Shown here one piece after another: positions 32,805-41,449 of a stretch of DNA of 64,000 nt (within the stretch, counting starts at the first letter, position 1; every line of letters starts with the position of its first letter). The notes under the pieces were generated by a model, which saw only the letters and a list, made by a program, of their open reading frames with translations, was not told the origin of the DNA and did no database searches. Source of the stretch: an uncultured Verrucomicrobia subdivision 3 bacterium (lineage in GTDB: Bacteria > Verrucomicrobiota > Verrucomicrobiia > Limisphaerales > UBA11358); the NCBI GenBank assembly GCA_903895255.1, contig CAITTG010000001.1, positions 1 to 64,000 of the forward strand. The letters run 5' to 3'. The translations under genes were made by a program, and so were the position numbers.

Positions 32805-33434
32805 ATGCGGGAAAGATTCATAGTAATGGCGGTGTGCCTGCTGATTGGCGCAGCACCGGGTTGTGTCAGCCATCGCTCTCTGAATCAGATGAAATCAACG
32901 ATTAAATTTCCGGAAAAACCGCCTGAGAATTTTCTGCGGGCCTGTGAACGGCTGAAGCTCACCCCGACGCATTACGTGCTCGTCGTCCAAATTTCGACGC
33001 AAACGGCCGCGCTGTATGCGGAGGGGAAGTATGACAGCCAGTACCGCTGCTCGACCTCGCGTTATGGCATTGGGCAGACGGAGGGTTCCAATTGCACGCC
33101 GCTGGGCTTGCACCAGGTCCTGGAAAAAATTGGCGCGGGTGAGCCGGCGGGCACGGTCTTTCAATCGCGCGAGGTGGTGGGCCATACTTCCGATCCCCGG
33201 TTTGCCGACGCCAAAATCACCACTCGCATCCTGTGGCTGGACGGTCTGGATCCGGGATTCAACCGGGGTGGCACGGTGGACAGCCACTCGCGCTATATTT
33301 ACATCCATGGCACGGGCGATCAAAAGAGCATCGGCCAGCCGGCCAGTTGTGGTTGCACCCATTTGGCGGATCCGGATTTGATCAAGCTGTTTGATTTGCT
33401 GCCTTCGGGCACGATGGTGTGGATTGAGCGTTGA
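32805..33434 (+). CDS. L,D-transpeptidase (YkuD domain) with variant SCGC motif
   Basis: 209 residues with an N-terminal lipoprotein-like signal ending APGC (Cys20). The YkuD fold is shown by YVLVVQISTQTAALY, TPLGLHQVLEKIG, DSHSRYIYIHGTGDQKSIG and the catalytic block. The usual SHGC-hR motif reads S181-C182-G183-C184-T185-H186: the catalytic Cys184 remains, but the conserved His before Gly is Cys and the Arg after is His. His168 of IHGT is intact. The family crosslinks peptidoglycan or attaches proteins to it in the envelope. Whether this variant is active is unclear. Confidence 0.85.
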   Translation: MRERFIVMAVCLLIGAAPGCVSHRSLNQMKSTIKFPEKPPENFLRACERLKLTPTHYVLVVQISTQTAALYAEGKYDSQYRCSTSRYGIGQTEGSNCTPLGLHQVLEKIGAGEPAGTVFQSREVVGHTSDPRFADAKITTRILWLDGLDPGFNRGGTVDSHSRYIYIHGTGDQKSIGQPASCGCTHLADPDLIKLFDLLPSGTMVWIER

Positions 33435-33487
33435 ACGCGCGCGATGGCGCTTGAAGTTATGCCGTTCCGGATTATGATTGGTTGGTG

Positions 33488-33865
33488 ATGCAACGGATTG
33501 GCAACCTGCTCCTGATCGTGGCGCTGCTGGCGGCCACGGGCGGGCATTTTGCGTTGCTACAGTCCATCGCGTGGACCTCGATGCTGGCGGAGCACCTGCA
33601 GGCCGAGTCATTTTCCCAGGCCGTGACGCGGACGTTTGATGGCCGGCATCCCTGCAAATTGTGCTGCGCGATTGCCGCCGCCAAAAAATCCGAAAAGAAG
33701 ACGGAGTTCCCCCTTGCCACCCAGAAAATTGAGTTTCCGCCGCTGGCGCCCGGGTTGGTGCTCTATGCCCCGGCGGCTTACCAATTATTAGCTTCCCGCA
33801 GTGCCTTTGCTGACTCTGTCTGCGTGACCCCGCCCACCCCGCCGCCACGTTCCCCGGCGGCCTGA
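33488..33865 (+). CDS. Small secreted/membrane protein with HPCKLCC motif
   Basis: 125 residues from ATG 33488 (TTG 33482 is a less likely start). A hydrophobic N-terminal segment at about residues 5-22 acts as signal or anchor. The motif DGRHPCKLCCAI followed by AAAKKSEKKTEF suggests metal binding, and resembles DUF2946-like proteins next to copper or other metal transport genes. The C-terminus is Pro-rich (TPPTPPPRSP). The downstream outer-membrane barrel with CACGCG suggests a metal-related pair. Tentative. Confidence 0.55.
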   Translation: MQRIGNLLLIVALLAATGGHFALLQSIAWTSMLAEHLQAESFSQAVTRTFDGRHPCKLCCAIAAAKKSEKKTEFPLATQKIEFPPLAPGLVLYAPAAYQLLASRSAFADSVCVTPPTPPPRSPAA

Positions 33866-33975
33866 ACTTCCATTGTTGTTGGTTTAAAAAACCGCGCTTT
33901 TAGGCGTGGTAATTGTTGTTTCCTTTAACCCGGGTCGCGGTGTGTGCTGTCGGCCCGCAATTTTACCTTTTAATT

Positions 33976-34923
33976 ATGAAGTTTTTGAACAGAAACTATG
34001 TGGCGGTCATGTCAGTGGTGGGTGGGGCGATGCTGCCCAGCGTGAGCTGGGCCTGCGCGTGCGGGTGCGGTGTGTTTGATGTGGGCGGCAGTTCGATGTT
34101 TCCCTCGGGGGCCGGCGGGATGGCCTTTGTGCAATACGATTATCAGGATCAGGACCGCAACTGGAATGGCACCTCGCAGGCACCATCCGAGAATAATCCG
34201 GACAAGCAAATCCAGACGGATTTCATCACCACCGGCGTGCAGTACATGTTTAACCGGAGCTGGGGGTTTAGCGCGGAACTGCCGTATGCCTACCGGTCCT
34301 TTAAAACGACCAGCTCGGCACCGGGCAATCCAATCACGACGATTAACTGGGCCGCGCCGGGGGATATGCGGGTGCATGCCCTCTACACCGGGTTTCGGCC
34401 GGACATGTCCATCGGCTTGGATTTCGGGTTGAAGCTGCCGACGGGTGATTTCGATCACCAAAACGAATGGCATGACGTGGACCGGGACAGTCAGATCGGC
34501 ACGGGGAGCACGGACTTGCTTTTGGGCGGGTTTTACCGGGGCAATCTAACGAGCGATGCCCGGTGGGATTGGTACGCGCAGACCGAACTGGACGCGCCCT
34601 TTTTGCAGCAGGACAACTACCTGCCGGGCGTCGAGGTGGATACGGCTGCCGGCATTGATTACAAGGGCTGGGTGCTGGGGCGGACGCATGTTTCGCCACT
34701 GGCCCAAGTCATCTTTTCCGAGCGGACGAGTGATTCCGGGGCGAATGCGGCCAGTCCGGTGGCCTCCGGATACCAGCGGCTCATGTTATCACCGGGTATT
34801 GAGTTTCATATTCATCCGGTGACCATTTATGCGGATGTGGAGGTGCCGGTCTGGCAGAACTTTACCGGCGACCAGTTGGCGGCGGACATCCTCTACAAGC
34901 TGAGTGTGAGTGTGCATTTCTAA
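33976..34923 (+). CDS. Outer-membrane beta-barrel protein with CACGCG motif
   Basis: 315 residues from ATG 33976. A signal peptide (about residues 1-24, ending VSWA) precedes CACGCGVFDVGG, a cysteine motif. The rest alternates aromatic/hydrophobic residues typical of a barrel, ends in Phe (SVSVHF), and includes GFRPDMSIGLDFGLKLPTGDF and SSTDLLLGGFYRG-type hairpins seen in transporter-like outer-membrane proteins (phenol/MetA-pathway group). I infer an outer-membrane channel, perhaps metal linked because of the upstream HPCKLCC protein. Substrate unknown. Confidence 0.7.
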   Translation: MKFLNRNYVAVMSVVGGAMLPSVSWACACGCGVFDVGGSSMFPSGAGGMAFVQYDYQDQDRNWNGTSQAPSENNPDKQIQTDFITTGVQYMFNRSWGFSAELPYAYRSFKTTSSAPGNPITTINWAAPGDMRVHALYTGFRPDMSIGLDFGLKLPTGDFDHQNEWHDVDRDSQIGTGSTDLLLGGFYRGNLTSDARWDWYAQTELDAPFLQQDNYLPGVEVDTAAGIDYKGWVLGRTHVSPLAQVIFSERTSDSGANAASPVASGYQRLMLSPGIEFHIHPVTIYADVEVPVWQNFTGDQLAADILYKLSVSVHF

Positions 34924-34982
34924 AAAGCGGGCGGAGAGCTGGACGGATCAACCCCAGGGGAAAATCCGGCGCCGGGCGGAGA

Positions 34983-35003
34983 GTGGGGACAAGCTGTCCC
35001 CAC
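34983..35003. repeat. Perfect palindrome of a dispersed type
   Basis: GTGGGGACA-AGC-TGTCCCCAC, a 9-bp stem with three-base loop, between the barrel gene and proA. There is no U-tract. It may still terminate or stabilise the upstream transcript. A similar hairpin sits at 41369-41387. Confidence 0.55.
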
Positions 35004-35129
35004 CCCGCTGCCCCGGATGGATGGGGTTTTGCTCAAGGTGACACGCTGCCGAGATGCCGCCACGAATCGAGCAACCGCGCGGTCATTTCCCGGCTTTCCT
35101 CCGGGCGATAATGGGGTATCTTGTGGGTC

Positions 35130-36416
35130 ATGACTTTATTGGAACAGATGACGGAACTGGGCCGGCAGGCCCGGGTGGCGTCGCGCGCGCTGGGTCAATT
35201 GACAACGGCGCAGAAGAACGCCTGTCTGATCAAGATGGCCGAGGCGTTGGAATCGCCGGCGGCGCTGGAGGCCATTCAGGCGGCCAACGGGCTGGACATG
35301 GCGGCCGGGGCGGCGGGTGGACTTTCCAGCGCGATGCTGGACCGGCTTAAGCTGGATCCCCAGCGGATTACCGGGATGGCGAAGGGGTTACGCGAAGTGG
35401 CCGCGCTGCCGGATCCGGTGGGCCGGGTGCTGGACGAGCGGGTGCGGCCAAACGGGTTGCGTTTGCGCAAGCTATCCACGCCCATCGGGGTGGTGGTGAT
35501 TATTTATGAGTCCCGGCCGAACGTCACGGCCGACGCCGCCAGCCTGTGTTTCAAGTCTGGCAACGCCACGATTTTACGGGGCGGCAAAGAGGCGCTAAAC
35601 TCCAACCGGGTGATTGGTGAGTTGCTGGTCAAAGTGGTGGAGGCGGAAACCGGGGTGAAGCATGCGATTCAGGTGGTGCCCACCACGGATCGGGAGGCCA
35701 TTCCCGTGCTGTTGTCGCTGACGCAGTATATTGACCTGTGCATGCCGCGCGGGGGCGAGAGCCTCATCCGGGCGGTGGCGGAGTGCAGCAAGGTGCCGGT
35801 GATCAAGCATTACAAGGGAGTGTGCCACGTGTATGTGGATGCGGCGGCGGATTTGGCCATGGCGGAGAATATTGCATTGAATGCGAAGATTCAGCGGCCC
35901 GGGGTGTGCAATGCGATGGAGACACTGCTCGTAAACCGGGCGGTGGCCGAAACGTTTCTGCCGGCTCTCGCGGGCAAACTGGCCGTCAAACAGGTGGAGT
36001 TGCGGGCGGATGACGCCAGTCTGGCCATCCTGAATTCACGGCTGGCACCGCAGACGCTGCCGCTGAAAGCCGTATCCGACCAGGACTATTTCACGGAGTA
36101 CAACGATTACATTTTGAACGTGCGGTTGGTGGACGATGTGAACGGGGCGATTGCGCACATCAACCATTACGGTTCGGCCCACTCGGACAGCATTGTGACG
36201 AACGATGAAGCCCGGGCGAGGCAGTTCCTGGCCCAAGTGGATTCCGCGACGGTTTATTGGAATGCCTCGACGCGGTTCACGGATGGCGGTGAATTTGGGA
36301 TGGGGGCGGAAATCGGCATCAGCACGGACAAGATCGGTGCGCGCGGCCCGATGGGGCTGGAGGAGCTGACCACTTATAAATGGCAGGGGTTTGGGAGCGG
36401 GCAGGTGCGGGGGTGA
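35130..36416 (+). CDS. proA: Glutamate-5-semialdehyde dehydrogenase
   Basis: 428 residues from ATG 35130. The catalytic Cys lies in QRPGVCNAMETLLVN. Other ProA features are PIGVVVIIYESRPNVTADAASLC, KSGNATILRGGKEA, PRGGESLIRAV, and the C-terminal DSATVYWNASTRFTDGGEFGMGAEIGIST (parts quoted). It reduces gamma-glutamyl phosphate to glutamate semialdehyde in proline synthesis. No proB is adjacent. It lies 206 bases after the barrel gene, so probably has its own promoter. Confidence 0.95.
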   Translation: MTLLEQMTELGRQARVASRALGQLTTAQKNACLIKMAEALESPAALEAIQAANGLDMAAGAAGGLSSAMLDRLKLDPQRITGMAKGLREVAALPDPVGRVLDERVRPNGLRLRKLSTPIGVVVIIYESRPNVTADAASLCFKSGNATILRGGKEALNSNRVIGELLVKVVEAETGVKHAIQVVPTTDREAIPVLLSLTQYIDLCMPRGGESLIRAVAECSKVPVIKHYKGVCHVYVDAAADLAMAENIALNAKIQRPGVCNAMETLLVNRAVAETFLPALAGKLAVKQVELRADDASLAILNSRLAPQTLPLKAVSDQDYFTEYNDYILNVRLVDDVNGAIAHINHYGSAHSDSIVTNDEARARQFLAQVDSATVYWNASTRFTDGGEFGMGAEIGISTDKIGARGPMGLEELTTYKWQGFGSGQVRG

Positions 36417-36482
36417 TGGGGTTGGCCCAGCCTGATTATCGCTTTCCATTCGGTGGTTTTGCGCTAACTTGTTTTCACGAAC

Positions 36483-37049
36483 ATGATTCTGGTTTTGGAC
36501 AATTACGATTCGTTCACCTACAACCTGGTGCAATATCTGGGGGAGCTGGGGGTGGAGATGCAGGTGCGGCGCAATGACGAGATTTCGCTGGCGGCGATTG
36601 CTGATTTGAAGCCGGAGCGCATTCTGGTCTCGCCGGGTCCCTGCTCGCCGCGCGAATCCGGTTTGTCCAATGAGGTCATCCGGCAGTTTGGCCAGCGCAT
36701 TCCGGTGTTTGGCGTGTGCCTGGGGCACCAATGCATTGGCCACACCTTCGGGGCCGAGGTGGTGGTGAACTACCGCATGATGCACGGCAAGACTTCGCCA
36801 ATCAAACACAACGGCAAGGACCTGTTCGAAGGCATGCCCAATCCTTTTCTCGCCACCCGCTACCATTCGCTGGTGATCAAACGCGATACCATCCCGGACT
36901 GTCTGGAAATCACGGCGGAAACGGAGGAAGGCGAGATCATGGGGGTGCGGCACAAGGAACTGCCCATCTGGGGGGTGCAATTTCATCCGGAAAGCATTCT
37001 GACCGAGCATGGCCGGCAGATTTTGAAAAATTTTCTGAAGTTGAAGTGA
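36483..37049 (+). CDS. trpG: Anthranilate/aminodeoxychorismate synthase glutamine amidotransferase subunit
   Basis: 188 residues, a class I glutamine amidotransferase. The nucleophile Cys79 lies in [11 protein letters not shown], and the His/Glu of the triad in [32 protein letters not shown] is the characteristic N-terminus of TrpG/PabA. It supplies ammonia to chorismate-using synthases in tryptophan or folate synthesis; no partner trpE or pabB is adjacent, so which pathway it serves cannot be decided (it may serve both). Confidence 0.92.
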   Translation: MILVLDNYDSFTYNLVQYLGELGVEMQVRRNDEISLAAIADLKPERILVSPGPCSPRESGLSNEVIRQFGQRIPVFGVCLGHQCIGHTFGAEVVVNYRMMHGKTSPIKHNGKDLFEGMPNPFLATRYHSLVIKRDTIPDCLEITAETEEGEIMGVRHKELPIWGVQFHPESILTEHGRQILKNFLKLK

Positions 37050-37098
37050 CGGCGGAATCCCGCTTGCCGTCAAACCCCCAGGCTGCTTTCCTTTCGTC

Positions 37099-37581
37099 AT
37101 GAGCCGGCCCTATGAGGAATTGTTAAATGGCCAGAAAGTCTTGCGCGACGCGCCCGGTGTCCGCCATGAACTGGTTTGCGACCGTCTGCACCGGCTGCTG
37201 GTGGCGAGCGTCACGGATGTGGCGGGCATCCACCTGCCGGCGCCCCGCACCACCCTCCACTTGGCCCCCCACGTTCAGGTCTGTCCGGATCTGGCGTTGA
37301 TCCACCCGGCGACGGGGGCGATTTTTCTGGTGGTTGAGGTTGTCAGCCGGGACGATCACCGGCCGGATACCGTTACCAAAAAGGACATTTACGATTCGTT
37401 CAAGGTGCCGCGGCTGTGGATGGTGGACCCGCGTTATGACAATGTGGAGGTGTATCACCAATCGGATTTTGGGCTGCGCCTGCACGCCATCCTGGCGGGC
37501 CGGGAAGTGCTGGCGGAGAAATTAATTCCGGAATTTGCCGTGACGATCACGGAGTTGTTTGCGGGCACACTGCCAAAGTAA
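37099..37581 (+). CDS. Uma2-type (DUF820) restriction-endonuclease-fold protein
   Basis: 160 residues. The PD-(D/E)xK core is seen as CPDLALIHPATGAIFLVVEVVSRDD: Asp in CPD and Glu in VVEV, with a basic residue further on. The C-terminal part K-x-x-IYDSFKVPRLWMVDPRYDNVEVYH is typical of Uma2. These proteins are spread widely in genomes with many paralogs; their biological role is unsettled. It stands between two biosynthetic genes, with no toxin-antitoxin partner seen. Confidence 0.8.
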   Translation: MSRPYEELLNGQKVLRDAPGVRHELVCDRLHRLLVASVTDVAGIHLPAPRTTLHLAPHVQVCPDLALIHPATGAIFLVVEVVSRDDHRPDTVTKKDIYDSFKVPRLWMVDPRYDNVEVYHQSDFGLRLHAILAGREVLAEKLIPEFAVTITELFAGTLPK

Positions 37582-37594
37582 CGCCTCAAAAAAG

Positions 37595-38359
37595 TTAGCG
37601 GCTGGTCAGGTGGCGCCGGTTGAACCCCACCAGGTCTTCATATTTGACACCGGTGCCGCCGAAAATATCCAAGGCGGAGCCAATCGTCAGATCGATGCGG
37701 CCCTGACCGAGTCGAGTGACCTCCGTCAAGTCTTCCAAGGATTTGGCGCCGCCGGCATAAGTGGTGGGAATGGGGGTCCAGGCGCCCAGTTTCTCCACGA
37801 GTTCCCGGTCAATCCCCTGACACAGGCCCTCCACATCCACCGCGTGAATGAGGAACTCCGCGCAGTATTGGGAAAAGGTTTGCAGGGTCGCGGCGGTGAC
37901 GGTCAGGTCGGTGAATTTTTGCCAGCGGTCGGTGACCACAAAATAATCATCCCCGCGCCGGCGGCAGCTGAGGTCCAAAACGAGGCGGGCGGGGCCAACC
38001 AAGCGGCTCAGTTCGGCCAGCCGGTCCCAGTCCACCCGCCCCTCGCGAAAGACCCAACTGGTGACGATGACATGCGAGGCACCGGCGGCGAGCCAGTCCA
38101 GAGCGTTGACGGCATTGATGCCCCCGCCAATGTGCAGTCCGCCCGGGTAAGCTGCCAAGGCGGCGCGGGCGGCGGACTCATTGCCGGGTCCCAGCATGAT
38201 GACATGGCCACCGGCCAGTGCATCCCGACGGTAGAGATCGGCATACCATGCGGCGGGGCGTTCGGAAACGAAATTGGTGCGCAGGCCACTCTCGCCGAGC
38301 GTGCCGCCGACGATTTGTTTTACCTGGCCTTCATGCAGGTCGATACACGGACGGAACAT
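37595..38359 (-). CDS. hisA: Eukaryote-type HisA (ProFAR isomerase)
   Basis: 254 residues. The sequence follows the fungal/plant-type HisA (His6 group) closely: CIDLHEGQVKQIVGG, TNFVSERPAAWYADLY, GGHVIMLGPGNESAARAAL, LHIGGGINAVNALDWL, ASHVIVTSWVF, LVLDLSCRRRGDDYFV, EFLIHAVDVEGLCQGI and YAGGAKSLEDL (each short part). It differs from the usual bacterial HisA, in which these segments read differently. The reaction converts ProFAR to PRFAR in histidine synthesis. It stands alone, not in a his operon. Confidence 0.88.
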   Translation of the reverse strand: MFRPCIDLHEGQVKQIVGGTLGESGLRTNFVSERPAAWYADLYRRDALAGGHVIMLGPGNESAARAALAAYPGGLHIGGGINAVNALDWLAAGASHVIVTSWVFREGRVDWDRLAELSRLVGPARLVLDLSCRRRGDDYFVVTDRWQKFTDLTVTAATLQTFSQYCAEFLIHAVDVEGLCQGIDRELVEKLGAWTPIPTTYAGGAKSLEDLTEVTRLGQGRIDLTIGSALDIFGGTGVKYEDLVGFNRRHLTSR

Positions 38360-38423
38360 GCGGAGAGGCTAATCGCTGTGCGAAGTTGAGCAAAGGAGAA
38401 AACGGGGGCGCAGCAGCCAGAAA

Positions 38424-38475
38424 GCTGCAAGCACCAACCTACAAGCTCCAGAGAAACTTCAAGTTCCCAACTCTA
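38424..38475 (+). repeat. Dispersed repeat copy
   Basis: Contains CAAGCTCCAGAGAAACTTCA and TTCCCAACTCTAA, closely matching the 6137-6190 copy at CAAGC-T/G-CCAGAGAAA. Lies just past the end of the ankyrin gene (minus strand). Confidence 0.55.
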
Positions 38476-38484
38476 AACGAGGTT

Positions 38485-41283
38485 TCAGGGTTTTTCTGGT
38501 ATTTCAATGACATCGCCGTCGCGGAGCCAAAGGTCGGGGTCGTTGAAGTGATTTTGACTGATGCCGGTGCAATCCACCACCCAGACACGGGTTTTTCCAG
38601 ACTTGGGGTCTAGACGGGATACCTGGACGCGGGACAAGTCGGAGGAGGTGAGCACCAACTGGGATTGGAGCAATACGGGGCCGAGCCAGAAAGGCACTTC
38701 GGAACTAATCTTCGTATTGAACGCCGGCAAATAGCCAGGCATTGGGAGATTTTCACCTTTGAATCGGATTTTTAGAGCCAGGGTTACGATATTGGTCCGG
38801 CCTTTGACGATGATGGAGACTTGGCGGGTCAGACATTTCATCAGATTCCGCAGTTCCAAATCGGAGAAACCCGGCCAGGTTTCATTAAGCGAGTGGTCCG
38901 TTTCAGGGATTTCGACCACATCGCCCCAGGTCAAGGGGACATCATGCGAGCAATCGCCAGTTTGGAGGACGGTGGCCAGATCCACCGGGATTTCCCGGGT
39001 GTTTTTTTGGTCGGGCGAGGGACGGTGAATCCGCAACCGGGCCAGGTCGGGAAAAGGCAGGGTCTGATTTCGGGCCTGGAAGAAAGTGGATTTGTCGTCG
39101 TTGCCTCCGGTTGAGTCAGGAGTAAGGGCCAGGAAACGGCATTGAACGGCCAGTAATTCCAGCAGGGTAAACTGATTCCAGTCATTGGTCTCCCGGGTAA
39201 AATATACCCGGGAAAAGCCAGCATCCGGGCGAATGGCTCCAAGGTGGTTCCAATCGGGCAAGTGGTCGAGCGCCCCGTGCTGGTGAAGCAGGTTGGCGAT
39301 GCTGGCGAGTTCGGCCTGATTGGCCGGGGAGGCGTTGTGGCTGGCGACTTTTAAATAATCCAGAAGGGTTCGCCCATTGAGGTCACGCAAATTGGGATCG
39401 GCATGGTGGGCAAGCAATAATGCGACCACCTTGTGATTGGGCACGCGGTCCGCACCCCAGCCGACGGTCCACAATAGCGGGGTGCGGGCAAAGGCATCAT
39501 CGGGCACATTGGCATTCGCCCCATGCTCCAAAAGCAATTCCACCACGGCGGGCGGCAGATTATCGCGAATGGCCTGGAGGAGCGGCGTCCAATTGGGGTG
39601 GCGGGTAATGGTGTTAAAATTAAAGCCGGGGCTGGTGACATCCCGCTCATCCACCCGTGCGCCGGCGGCCAGCAAAGCGGGCAGAATTTCCGGCTTGGGC
39701 AGGGCGCTGAACAGGAGTGACCGGCCATCGGTTTGGGCATCGTTCGGGTCGGCGTGGTATTTCAACAGCAGTTGCACCATGGGCAGTTGGTCCATCCAGA
39801 TCGCGAAAAACAGCGGCGTGGCAGTCTGATGGAAATTGGCAAAATATTCGCCATTCCAAACTGGTTTCCGTAAAGCACCATCCACAGCCCCATTGGAATT
39901 GGGGTTGGCACCGGCTTTTAACAAACATTCCGCCGCCGCCAGATCCCCGTGGTTGATGGCGAACAGGAGTGGAGCATCGAGGGCGGCGCCATTGGGGTCA
40001 GCCTTGGCGGCCAGGAGGGCTTGCAGGGCGGGCAGGGATCCGTATTCGGCGGCGTAGCTCAAGGCGGTCCGGCCCTTGTCAGTGGTCGCATTCGGATCCG
40101 CCCCTGCGGCCAGCAGGGCCTTCAGTGTATCCGCAGTGACATTCGCCGGTGCCTGCATGAGGGGCGTGAGGCCGTCATGGTTTTTCACATTGGGATTGGC
40201 TCCCGCCGCCAGCAGCATTTGGGCGATTTTATCCTGACCATTGGCCACGGCTTCATGCAGGGGAGTGGTGCCCCCATTGTCCGGGGTATTCACGTTGGCG
40301 TGGCCGGCGAGCAGGGTTTCGACCACGGCTGGAAAGCCCCGGCTGACCGCCACGGCCAGCGCCCCTTGGACTTGTGGGTTGGGGGGATTGACCTCGGCGC
40401 CGCGGCTTAAGAGCAAGGCAACCATGGCGCGATTACCCGCCCCGGCGGCGGCTGACAAGGCGGTGGTGCCCGTGCTGGCCCCGGCATTCACATCCGCGCC
40501 ATGGTCCAGGAGGTAGGTGGCCACTTTTAACCAGCCGTTGACGGCTGCCCGGGCCAGCGGGGTGTGCCGATTGCCGGGAACCCCATTAGGGGTATTGATC
40601 AGGTCCGGGCTGTTCTGGATCATTTGCTGAATGCGGATGATTTCCTGGGATTCTTCATCGGTGGTGGGGTCGGAATTGGCGAGCGGCGGGATGGTCTGTC
40701 CAGCTTCCAGCGCGGCCAGTTGCCGTTTGAGTCCCAGCAATTTCTGTTGAAAGGGCAGCGCTCCATCGGTGGGCAACTTGCCGATTTGCACTTGGGCTTG
40801 CGCGGAGGCGAGTTGCTGCGCCACCACTTGGATTTCCTCGGTGAGCAGTTGCATTTGCGTTTGCCGGGCCGACTCAGCTTTTGCGTCGGCCGGTGCGCGG
40901 GCAATGATGGCTTGCAGGCGTTGCGCGAAATTAGGCCGGGAATCCGTGCCCAACCCGGTCAAATTCTGCTGGCTCAAGGTGACCAGATCCTTTTGGTCGG
41001 CAAACTCCCGGATCAGGCGCTGGTATTGGACGACGGCATCGTTGGTCTGGCCGAGTTTGCGGTAACATTCCCCCAGGCGGTAAATGGCGGTGGCGGCCAC
41101 CTGGCGGTCCTGGTCGAATTGGGCGGCGAGCCCTTGATAGTCGGCAATGGCAGCGTTGAGGTCACGATTGGCTTCTTCATCGAAGAGACCTTGCTGCAGG
41201 CGCGTGGTGAGGTCGTTGGTGGCGGCGGGCAGGCGGAGGGCGGTGGAGAGGAGGATTACCAATAGAAGCATCTTTATTTTCAT
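38485..41283 (-). CDS. Secreted ankyrin-repeat protein with N-terminal TPR-like and C-terminal SLBB-like region
   Basis: 932 residues. A signal peptide (MKIKMLLLVILLSTALRLPA) is followed by a TPR-like segment (ATAIYRLGECYRKLGQTNDAVVQYQRLI). About ten ankyrin repeats cover residues 225-640, e.g. GTTALSAAAGAGNRAMVALLL, GGTTPLHEAVANGQDKIAQML, DGLTPLMQA and RTALSYAAEYGSLPALQALL. The last part includes VPLTWGDVVEIPETDHSLNE and ends DLWLRDGDVIEIPEKP, like the beta-grasp/SLBB segments of polysaccharide export proteins. It lies downstream of the two-component system on the same strand, behind its own copy of the 20-bp element at 41330. Confidence 0.85.
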   Translation of the reverse strand: MKIKMLLLVILLSTALRLPAATNDLTTRLQQGLFDEEANRDLNAAIADYQGLAAQFDQDRQVAATAIYRLGECYRKLGQTNDAVVQYQRLIREFADQKDLVTLSQQNLTGLGTDSRPNFAQRLQAIIARAPADAKAESARQTQMQLLTEEIQVVAQQLASAQAQVQIGKLPTDGALPFQQKLLGLKRQLAALEAGQTIPPLANSDPTTDEESQEIIRIQQMIQNSPDLINTPNGVPGNRHTPLARAAVNGWLKVATYLLDHGADVNAGASTGTTALSAAAGAGNRAMVALLLSRGAEVNPPNPQVQGALAVAVSRGFPAVVETLLAGHANVNTPDNGGTTPLHEAVANGQDKIAQMLLAAGANPNVKNHDGLTPLMQAPANVTADTLKALLAAGADPNATTDKGRTALSYAAEYGSLPALQALLAAKADPNGAALDAPLLFAINHGDLAAAECLLKAGANPNSNGAVDGALRKPVWNGEYFANFHQTATPLFFAIWMDQLPMVQLLLKYHADPNDAQTDGRSLLFSALPKPEILPALLAAGARVDERDVTSPGFNFNTITRHPNWTPLLQAIRDNLPPAVVELLLEHGANANVPDDAFARTPLLWTVGWGADRVPNHKVVALLLAHHADPNLRDLNGRTLLDYLKVASHNASPANQAELASIANLLHQHGALDHLPDWNHLGAIRPDAGFSRVYFTRETNDWNQFTLLELLAVQCRFLALTPDSTGGNDDKSTFFQARNQTLPFPDLARLRIHRPSPDQKNTREIPVDLATVLQTGDCSHDVPLTWGDVVEIPETDHSLNETWPGFSDLELRNLMKCLTRQVSIIVKGRTNIVTLALKIRFKGENLPMPGYLPAFNTKISSEVPFWLGPVLLQSQLVLTSSDLSRVQVSRLDPKSGKTRVWVVDCTGISQNHFNDPDLWLRDGDVIEIPEKP

Positions 41284-41329
41284 AGGATCCTGAATGTGCG
41301 GCCATGATAAATTTTTTAAACCAGCGAAG

Positions 41330-41349
41330 TGTCATGGTTTTGCAAAATC
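41330..41349 (-). promoter_or_regulatory. PhoB-box-like element upstream of the ankyrin gene
   Basis: TGTCATGGTTTTGCAAAATC. The half-sites TGTCA and TGCAA are 11 bases apart, the spacing used by OmpR/PhoB-type regulators. The same element with one change lies 44 bases upstream of the histidine kinase gene; here it is 47 bases upstream of the ankyrin start codon. Confidence 0.5.
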
Positions 41350-41368
41350 GCGCGGCAGTGGTTGAGGA

Positions 41369-41423
41369 GACAGGCTGGAAGCCTGTCCCACGCAGGGAGT
41401 GCGGCAACCTGCAGCCGCACTCC
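41369..41423. repeat. Two adjacent hairpins between the response regulator and the ankyrin gene
   Basis: GACAGGCT-GGA-AGCCTGTC (41369-41387) and GGAGTGCGGC with GCCGCACTCC (41396-41405 and 41414-41423, loop of 8). They lie just past the stop of the response regulator gene and may end that transcript, though no T-run is present on the minus strand. Confidence 0.5.
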
Positions 41424-41449
41424 AAAAATGGCGATTGCCGGGGGATTTC

